Shown in pieces: positions 6,902-11,058 of a DNA stretch of 11,058 nt. The position numbers and the translations under genes are program-made. The notes below the pieces were generated by a model. It saw nothing but the letters and a program-made list of their open reading frames with translations, was not told the DNA's origin and did not search any database. The stretch spans positions 1 through 11,058 of the forward strand of contig JAUWFP010000049.1 in assembly GCA_030606845.1 (NCBI GenBank), given 5' to 3'. The stretch is from Anaerolineales bacterium (lineage in GTDB: Bacteria; Chloroflexota; Anaerolineae; Anaerolineales; E44-bin32). How positions within the stretch are numbered: position 1 is the stretch's first letter; each line of letters starts with the position of its first letter.

Positions 6902-6904
6902 TAC

Positions 6905-7522
6905 ATGTATCACGAGTTCGCCAATAAACAAAAGCAGCCATTGCTCATTGTGCTATCCGGGCCTTCTGGGGTTGGGAAGGACACCGTTCTTCAGCGCATG
7001 AAGGAACTCCAACTGCCTTTCCACTTTGTGGTCACAGCAACCTCACGGCCAAAACGGAAGGGGGAGATTGACGGAGTCGATTACTTCTTCGTCAGCGCGG
7101 ATGAGTTCGTCGCCATGATAGAACGGGATGAGCTGTTGGAACACGCTCTTGTCTATGACGAGCACAAAGGGATTCCCAGGCAGCAAGTGCGGGATGCATT
7201 CGCCAGCGGTCAGGACGTCATCATGCGTATCGACGTACAGGGCGCTGAAACAATCTGCCAACTTTACCCCGAGGCATTGTTGATCTTCCTTTCGACACAG
7301 AACGAGGAGGAGCTCATTGCCCGCTTGAAGGCACGCCGTACGGAATCCGAGGAGAAGCTTCGGCTGCGGATTGAAACCGCACGCGAGGAATTACACAAGG
7401 TAGAACTCTTCGACTACTATGTTGTAAACGCAGACGACCAACTCGACGCAACTGTAGATGCTATCCAGGCGATTATCGCCTCCGAACATCGCCGTACAAA
7501 TCCAAGACAGGTGCGTTTATGA
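6905..7522 (+). CDS. gmk: Guanylate kinase
   Basis: Phosphorylates GMP or dGMP to the diphosphate with ATP. The 205-residue protein has the P-loop GPSGVGKDT (19-27), the GMP-binding TSRPKRKGEIDGVDYFF segment, the LLEHALVY strand, the DVQGA motif (IDVQGAETI) and the RIETAREEL helix with the late Arg/Glu residues of the family. Two departures from E. coli and yeast enzymes are visible. The P-loop Ser/Thr pair is Asp-Thr. The usual NYYGT-type GMP loop is replaced by YDEHKGIPR, so the canonical Tyr and Ser/Thr contacts are Lys and Ile by position. The rest of the fold is intact, so it is probably active and these are lineage features. The ATG at 6905 has GGAGG nine bases upstream. Its TGA overlaps the rhomboid ATG. 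Confidence 0.93.
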   Translation: MYHEFANKQKQPLLIVLSGPSGVGKDTVLQRMKELQLPFHFVVTATSRPKRKGEIDGVDYFFVSADEFVAMIERDELLEHALVYDEHKGIPRQQVRDAFASGQDVIMRIDVQGAETICQLYPEALLIFLSTQNEEELIARLKARRTESEEKLRLRIETAREELHKVELFDYYVVNADDQLDATVDAIQAIIASEHRRTNPRQVRL

Positions 7523-8304
7523 CCCAAGCCCCCCCACCGGAAGAGCACGCTCAGCCTGCTCCTCCCACCAGATCCAGCGCACAACCCACGAAATCGCGCC
7601 CTGGCTTCAAACAATTCCCGGGCACTTACAGTTTAATCGCCATCACTCTGATCGTCTTTCTAGGACAGTTCCTTTCGGTCGAATTTTTACAGTTCGATTT
7701 GTTGTTAGAGTTGGGGGCGAAATCCCGTCCCGAAATCCTTTCGGGCGAAATCTGGCGCTTCATCACCCCCATGTTCCTTCACGTCACAATTCCCCACGTC
7801 TTAATCAATATGTACTCGCTCTACGCAATCGGTCCGGCCGTGGAGCGCTTCTTCGGCACAGCTCGTTTCGTTGCTGTTTACTTTCTTTGCGGAATTGCGG
7901 GGGTGATTCTAAGCCTGGCTTTCAGCCCACATCCCTCGGCCGGCGCTTCCGGTGCAATTTTCGGTCTACTGGGATCGTTAGGGGCTTTCTTGTACCTTCA
8001 CCGCGGCCTATTCGGCCGTTTTGGACTTATCCAATTACGCCAGATCGTGCTTGTAGCGCTTTTGAACCTTGGCCTCGGCCTTATGCCTGGAATTGACAAT
8101 TGGGGTCACCTGGGTGGCTTGCTGGCTGGCATTGTTCTCACATTATTCCTTGGGCCGCGATTTGAGGCCGTCTGGGACTCGGGAGAAAATGGCCGATTGG
8201 TTGATCGACGACCATGGGATGAAGTCAGGGTTCTTTTTATTGCTGCCACCGGATTCCTCGCTGCACTTGCTTTGTTGGTGGTATTTTTCCTGGACAGAGG
8301 GTAG
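7519..8304 (+). CDS. Rhomboid-family intramembrane serine protease
   Basis: Cleaves transmembrane segments of membrane proteins within the lipid bilayer. The 261-residue protein has a Pro/Ala/Gln-rich cytosolic N-terminus (1-33). Six core membrane helices follow (about 36-57, 81-103, 115-135, 143-160, 168-188, 192-212), then a seventh C-terminal helix (about 237-258). The L1 region SGEIWRFITPMFLH precedes the helix holding H93 and N97 (HxxxN). The catalytic serine S144 is in GASGAIFG and the partner histidine H197 is in NWGHLGG, so the Ser-His dyad is complete. The 6+1 layout resembles Bacillus GluP/YqgP-type enzymes. The ATG at 7519 overlaps the gmk stop as ATGA, implying coupled translation. 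Substrates are unknown and co-location with gmk gives no functional hint. Confidence 0.95.
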   Translation: MTQAPPPEEHAQPAPPTRSSAQPTKSRPGFKQFPGTYSLIAITLIVFLGQFLSVEFLQFDLLLELGAKSRPEILSGEIWRFITPMFLHVTIPHVLINMYSLYAIGPAVERFFGTARFVAVYFLCGIAGVILSLAFSPHPSAGASGAIFGLLGSLGAFLYLHRGLFGRFGLIQLRQIVLVALLNLGLGLMPGIDNWGHLGGLLAGIVLTLFLGPRFEAVWDSGENGRLVDRRPWDEVRVLFIAATGFLAALALLVVFFLDRG

Positions 8305-8342
8305 CCTCCTTCGCCTAGAATAATCACCTTGAAGGGGGAGGC
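8304..8342 (+). repeat. imperfect inverted repeat just after the rhomboid gene
   Basis: GCCTCCTTC (8304-8312) can pair with GAAGGGGGAGGC (8331-8342), leaving a three-base bulge and an 18-nt loop. No T-run follows on either side, so it is not a good intrinsic terminator. It could be a 3'-end stabilising hairpin or chance. Confidence 0.3.
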
Positions 8343-8411
8343 ATCCAAGAAACAAGCCGCATCTCCAACTGAGCTTCGCTTCTGCCTGCCCTCTTACTCT
8401 TCTCGTTTCAA

Positions 8412-8426
8412 TCTGTGTAGCACAGA
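8412..8426. promoter_or_regulatory. perfect palindrome overlapping the FNR ribosome binding site
   Basis: TCTGTG-TAG-CACAGA is a perfect six-base inverted repeat with a three-base centre. It runs into the Shine-Dalgarno GAGGA (8425-8429) of the reductase gene whose ATG is at 8439. It could be an operator or a small RNA hairpin affecting ribosome access. No clear -10/-35 pair is seen in the 134-nt gap 8305-8438. Confidence 0.35.
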
Positions 8427-8438
8427 GGAATGTTATAA

Positions 8439-9476
8439 ATGATGAGCCCTAAAAAGAATACCGCTGACGTATTTGATATCACATTCGTCGGAGCCGGCCC
8501 CACAGGACTCTTTGGAGCTTTCTACGCCGGGCTGCGCGAGATGAAGGTCAAGATCATCGATGCTCTACCTCAACCCGGCGGTCAGCTAATCGCGCTCTAC
8601 CCTGATAAGCTGATCTACGATACTCCCGGTTTCCCATCGATTCTGTCGAAGGAGCTCGCCTCCTGTCTGACCGAACAAGCCTCTCAGTGGAAGCCATTTA
8701 TGGCGCTTGGAGAACGGGCGCTAGAGCTCAAACGGACACCTCTCCCCGGTGGTGATGATGGGCAGGAGTGCTGGATCATCGAGACAGACAAGGATATCCA
8801 TTACTCTCGCACTGTCGTAATTGCTGCAGGTATTGGCGCCTTCCGCCCGAATAAACTTAAAAACGAGAGTATTTCACTCTTTGAAGGGAAGGGGGTGGAA
8901 TATTGGGTCAATGATGTCGACGATTATGCCGGGATGCGCGTACTCATAATTGGCGGCGGCGACAGCGCCGTCGACTGGTCTTTAGCTCTTGAACCGATCG
9001 CCGAGCATGTCACCTTGATCCATCGACGCGAGGGTTTTCGTGCACACGACACTTCCGTGAATGCCTTAAAAGATTCTTCCGTTGATACTCGCATCTTCTA
9101 CGAACTGCGTGAGTTCCAAGGCAACGAGAGTCTTGAGCGTGCTGTTATTTTCGACAATCGCACAGGCGACGAATCAACGATTGAGGTCGATGCCGGTATT
9201 CTAGCGCTCGGATTCAAAGCCGACCTCGGACCTATTCGCGAGTGGGGTTTGGAGACAATCGGCCGCCGCTACATTAAAGTCAACAGTAAAATGGAAACCA
9301 ATCTCCCGGGTATATACGCCGCTGGTGACGTCGCTCTACAAGAGGAGCTCGACCCACTCAATTTGATCGTCGTAGGCTATGGCCAGGTCACCGTTGCGGT
9401 GAACTATGCCTACGCCGCGATCAAGCCTGGAGAAAAGGTGTTCCCCGGTCACTCCAGCGAGAGGGTGGCTGATTAG
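8439..9476 (+). CDS. Ferredoxin/flavodoxin-NADP+ reductase, thioredoxin reductase-like (YumC type)
   Basis: FAD enzyme passing electrons between NADPH and ferredoxin or flavodoxin. The 345 residues show the FAD dinucleotide motif VGAGPTG (17-23), QPGGQL (45-50), YDTPGFP (60-66), the NADPH-binding GGGDSAVDW (172-180), HRREGFRAH (195-203) for the 2'-phosphate, and the second FAD motif GIYAAGDV (291-298). The CxxC redox pair that thioredoxin reductases carry in the NADPH domain is absent, and the C-terminal extension past the GD motif is longer. Both features identify the type-2 FNR (YumC) group. The ATG at 8439 lies nine bases after GAGGA; a second ATG at 8442 is possible. It appears monocistronic, lying after the rhomboid gene by 134 nt and facing the minus-strand genes on its right. 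Confidence 0.93.
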   Translation: MMSPKKNTADVFDITFVGAGPTGLFGAFYAGLREMKVKIIDALPQPGGQLIALYPDKLIYDTPGFPSILSKELASCLTEQASQWKPFMALGERALELKRTPLPGGDDGQECWIIETDKDIHYSRTVVIAAGIGAFRPNKLKNESISLFEGKGVEYWVNDVDDYAGMRVLIIGGGDSAVDWSLALEPIAEHVTLIHRREGFRAHDTSVNALKDSSVDTRIFYELREFQGNESLERAVIFDNRTGDESTIEVDAGILALGFKADLGPIREWGLETIGRRYIKVNSKMETNLPGIYAAGDVALQEELDPLNLIVVGYGQVTVAVNYAYAAIKPGEKVFPGHSSERVAD

Positions 9477-9555
9477 GTCAAACTCTGGATTCTGTGGAGT
9501 CAGGAAGCTCTGCTTCTGGTCACAGGTGCAACCTTCGTCTTGAGACCTGAACTTA

Positions 9556-9588
9556 AACCTCCCGCGGGTTTTGAACCTGCGGAAGGTT
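9556..9588. repeat. 33-nt palindromic repeat unit (15-nt arms)
   Basis: AACCTCCCGCGGGTT (9556-9570), a TTG centre, then AACCTGCGGAAGGTT (9574-9588). The arms pair at 13 of 15 positions, plus one G.T wobble and one mismatch. A long stem with a three-base loop suggests a dispersed extragenic palindrome. No second copy is in this window, so repetitiveness is inferred. No T-run follows, so it is not a standard terminator. Confidence 0.65.
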
Positions 9589-9616
9589 GGGGGATAACCG
9601 GTTGCTTTGGAGCAGC

Positions 9617-9642
9617 GGGCCGACAGACGAGTCGGCTCCTAC
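9617..9642 (-). repeat. REP-like hairpin with GTAG head
   Basis: GCCGAC (9619-9624) and GTCGGC (9631-9636) form a perfect six-base stem around AGACGA, extendable by G.T and G-C pairs. Read on the minus strand the element begins GTAG (9642-9639) directly before the stem. This is the layout of REP elements recognised by REP-associated tyrosine transposases. No such transposase gene is in the window, and only one copy is seen. Confidence 0.45.
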
Positions 9643-9732
9643 GCTTTATTACGATACGGGGGACGAGAGTCAAAACAATTCAGATCTTAATTAACCACTA
9701 GTCCCCGACGGCCGCGCACACCTTGAAGCCTT

Positions 9733-9768
9733 AAACAAAAAACGGCCCTGTAGGAAGGCCGAATTTCT
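9733..9768 (-). terminator. intrinsic terminator of the M19 dipeptidase/membrane protein transcript
   Basis: On the minus strand the stem CGGCC (9761-9757) pairs with GGCCG (9747-9743), extendable inward by T.G and T-A to seven pairs with the loop CCTAC. It is followed by TTTTTTGTTT (9742-9733). This is a standard Rho-independent terminator about 40 nt after the membrane protein stop codon. On the plus strand no T-run follows, so it is one-directional. Confidence 0.85.
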
Positions 9769-9803
9769 ATCCAATGATGATTTCGCTTTGGTAAATAGGG
9801 GAA

Positions 9804-10301
9804 TCAATGGAGCGATTCAACCCCGTGGATTGAAATCTCTTCTGCTGGGTCAGACGGTCTGTCTTCGGTGCTTACTTCCTTTGTCCAGGGCATATAAAGA
9901 ATCACACCGAGCATGCTAAGCAACACACCCGTTACCAGACCAATCATCTGAATATATCCAAAGTGGACTACGGGCATTCGGTGGGCGCCCACACCGATGA
10001 AGTCAGCCAGCGATCCTACAGCAGCCACAACGTAGCCCGTCGCTATTAGCCTTATTCCTATGTCCGCGCGCAAAGAGTTTGGTTTTCCGTTGCGAATGAC
10101 TCGCACAGTTGAATAAGCCGCCACGAGCAGAATCGCCAGCCCCGTAAGCCAGACACCGATCTGAACAAAACCTACTGTAATGCTGCGGTTCATACCGATT
10201 AGATCGGGTTGGCTGCCAACCATAAAAATCAGCAGACCGATAAACATTACGGTCATCCAGAGTCGCGCAAGGCGTATTTGCAATCGAGTGAGAGCGCGCA
10301 T
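9804..10301 (-). CDS. Four-helix integral membrane protein, function unknown
   Basis: I do not recognise this 165-residue protein. It has four strong hydrophobic segments (about 12-30, 41-64, 81-104, 110-137), a basic N-terminus (MRALTRLQIRLARLW) and an acidic hydrophilic tail (about 140-165). By the positive-inside rule both ends would be cytoplasmic. No catalytic motif or metal-binding cluster is evident. The ATG at 10301 lies 5 nt after the stop of the M19 dipeptidase gene, and its GGAG is inside the end of that gene, so the two are co-transcribed and probably translationally coupled. The terminator downstream marks it as the last gene of the unit. It may be an accessory to the dipeptidase or unrelated. 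Confidence 0.75.
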   Translation of the reverse strand: MRALTRLQIRLARLWMTVMFIGLLIFMVGSQPDLIGMNRSITVGFVQIGVWLTGLAILLVAAYSTVRVIRNGKPNSLRADIGIRLIATGYVVAAVGSLADFIGVGAHRMPVVHFGYIQMIGLVTGVLLSMLGVILYMPWTKEVSTEDRPSDPAEEISIHGVESLH

Positions 10302-10306
10302 AAGAA

Positions 10307-11058
10307 TCAGTTCTCCGGTAATGCTCTTCGCAAAAATCGCAACCAGTTTCCCCCAAGGATTCCTTCGATATCCTCTTGATTATAGCCGCGTGCGTCCAGC
10401 GACTCGCCAATTAACCGCAAGTCGGCCACGCTGTCAAGCCCTTGAGGAATTTTATCCAAACCAAAACCTCCGTCAAAATCGCTCCCTAAGCCAACGTGCG
10501 CAGCGTCTCCGAGCATCTGGCAAATGTAATCGATCCCCGTCGCAACATCTGCCAGGGTTACTACATCTCTACCTTGTGAAGGCTCCCACCCATCTTTCAA
10601 GAAGCGATTTCCGAGCAGTAATCCAATCACACCTTCCCGATCGGCGGTTCGTCGGATAACGAGGTCGGTGATGTGCCGTTCGGGTTTTTCCGCACTGGGC
10701 ACCAGGGCGAGCGGGCTTGTATGTGAGACTAGAATCGAACCCCTGAAACTATCTAGTGCTTCTACAGCCCCCTCCTCAGCCAGATGCGCTAGATCCAAGA
10801 TCATACCAACATCTGCCATGGCGTCCAGGAGTTCGCGGCCGAGATCAGTTAAAGGGCCCGGTTCTCCTGTCCCTCCAGCGTAACGAGTAGCGGCCCAGGC
10901 AGGACCCAGGATCCGTACGCCCCCATCGAACCACTCTTGCAGCTCTCCCGGCGACCGCACGCCATCGGCACCTTCCATGAGCAATACCATTCCTACGCTT
11001 CGCTCTTCATCCTCAGCCTTCTGCCAAGCCGACTCTGTGGTTCCAAGATCGTGCTTGT
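10307..11058 (-). CDS. Membrane dipeptidase (peptidase family M19), C-terminal part, 5' end beyond window
   Basis: The frame stays open to the right edge: a further 22 codons upstream of the internal ATG at 10990 read KHDLGTTESAWQKAEDEERSVG without a stop, so the true start is outside. The visible 249 codons hold the renal-dipeptidase-like core: the bridging metal ligand Glu in VLLMEGADGV, the first His in LDLAHLAEEG, the second His in LVSHTSPLAL, the RHITD segment, and the Asp of GLGSDFDGG. The N-terminal HxD metal pair would lie beyond the window. Family members are binuclear zinc enzymes cleaving dipeptides, often with a D-residue at the C-terminal side. NWLRFLRR near the end is the usual GGNWLRVL closing motif. 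No signal peptide can be judged. It heads at least the two-gene unit with the four-helix membrane protein. Confidence 0.92.
   Translation of the reverse strand, partial: KHDLGTTESAWQKAEDEERSVGMVLLMEGADGVRSPGELQEWFDGGVRILGPAWAATRYAGGTGEPGPLTDLGRELLDAMADVGMILDLAHLAEEGAVEALDSFRGSILVSHTSPLALVPSAEKPERHITDLVIRRTADREGVIGLLLGNRFLKDGWEPSQGRDVVTLADVATGIDYICQMLGDAAHVGLGSDFDGGFGLDKIPQGLDSVADLRLIGESLDARGYNQEDIEGILGGNWLRFLRRALPEN

Larger units (their letters stand above)
9477..9803. other. Convergent intergenic spacer with palindromes and a terminator
   Basis: I see no coding capacity in these 327 nt between the reductase gene and the minus-strand membrane protein gene. In order it contains a 15-bp-arm palindrome (9556-9588), the eight-base palindrome AACCGGTT (9596-9603), a REP-like hairpin (9617-9642), an AT-rich stretch flanked by GGGGAC (9659-9664) and GTCCCC (9701-9706), and the minus-strand terminator (9733-9768). 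The reductase gene has no T-run terminator of its own here. Confidence 0.7.

Noticed and set aside
7458..8096. Plus-strand open frame of 212 codons overlapping gmk and the rhomboid gene
   Set aside because: It lies in another frame of two well-supported genes; the product is Arg/Ser/Pro-rich with no membrane or domain pattern.
10180..10659. Plus-strand open frame opposite the membrane protein and dipeptidase genes
   Set aside because: Antisense to two supported genes; basic low-complexity translation with no recognisable fold.

Overview
The window looks like ordinary chromosomal DNA of a mid-GC bacterium, most likely a Chloroflexota member of the Anaerolineae type. This is inferred from protein character: a guanylate kinase with a GKDT P-loop, a YtrA-like GntR regulator, a tandem GNAT protein followed by a Ycf45/SpoIIIAA-like R3H ATPase and then tmk, and a FmdB zinc-ribbon protein. 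No rRNA, tRNA, CRISPR array, insertion sequence or phage gene is visible. No 16S or other decisive marker is present, so the taxonomy is a moderate-confidence inference.

Left part (1-5667). A minus-strand GntR-family regulator, cut by the left edge, has a near-consensus sigma70 promoter and diverges from a plus-strand run of six tightly packed genes. These are pdxS, a split-barrel flavoprotein (PNPOx/NimA-like), pdxT, a tandem GNAT-like protein, an R3H-domain AAA ATPase and tmk. PdxS and PdxT form the ribose-5-phosphate (DXP-independent) pyridoxal 5'-phosphate synthase. From the flavoprotein to tmk, four junctions are ATGA/TTGA overlaps or gaps of 3 nt, so translation is probably coupled.

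Middle (5668-8438). An SGNH hydrolase with a TTG start converges on a minus-strand FmdB-type zinc ribbon gene. That gene is divergent from gmk (guanylate kinase), with promoters whose -10 boxes overlap on opposite strands. gmk overlaps a rhomboid intramembrane protease by ATGA. With tmk, gmk places two nucleoside monophosphate kinases within about 2 kb.

Right part (8439-11058). A YumC-type ferredoxin/flavodoxin-NADP+ reductase stands alone with a small palindrome next to its ribosome binding site. It converges on a minus-strand pair: a peptidase M19 (membrane dipeptidase) cut by the right edge and a four-helix membrane protein of unknown function, ended by a clear intrinsic terminator. The 324-nt convergent spacer carries a 15-bp-arm palindrome and a REP-like hairpin with a GTAG head.

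I did not find a clear new biological system. The best leads are the pdxS-flavoprotein-pdxT arrangement with its divergent GntR regulator, the uncharacterised GNAT/R3H-ATPase pair coupled to tmk, the overlapping divergent promoters of fmdB/gmk, the unusual GMP-site residues of the guanylate kinase, and the palindrome cluster at 9556-9706.
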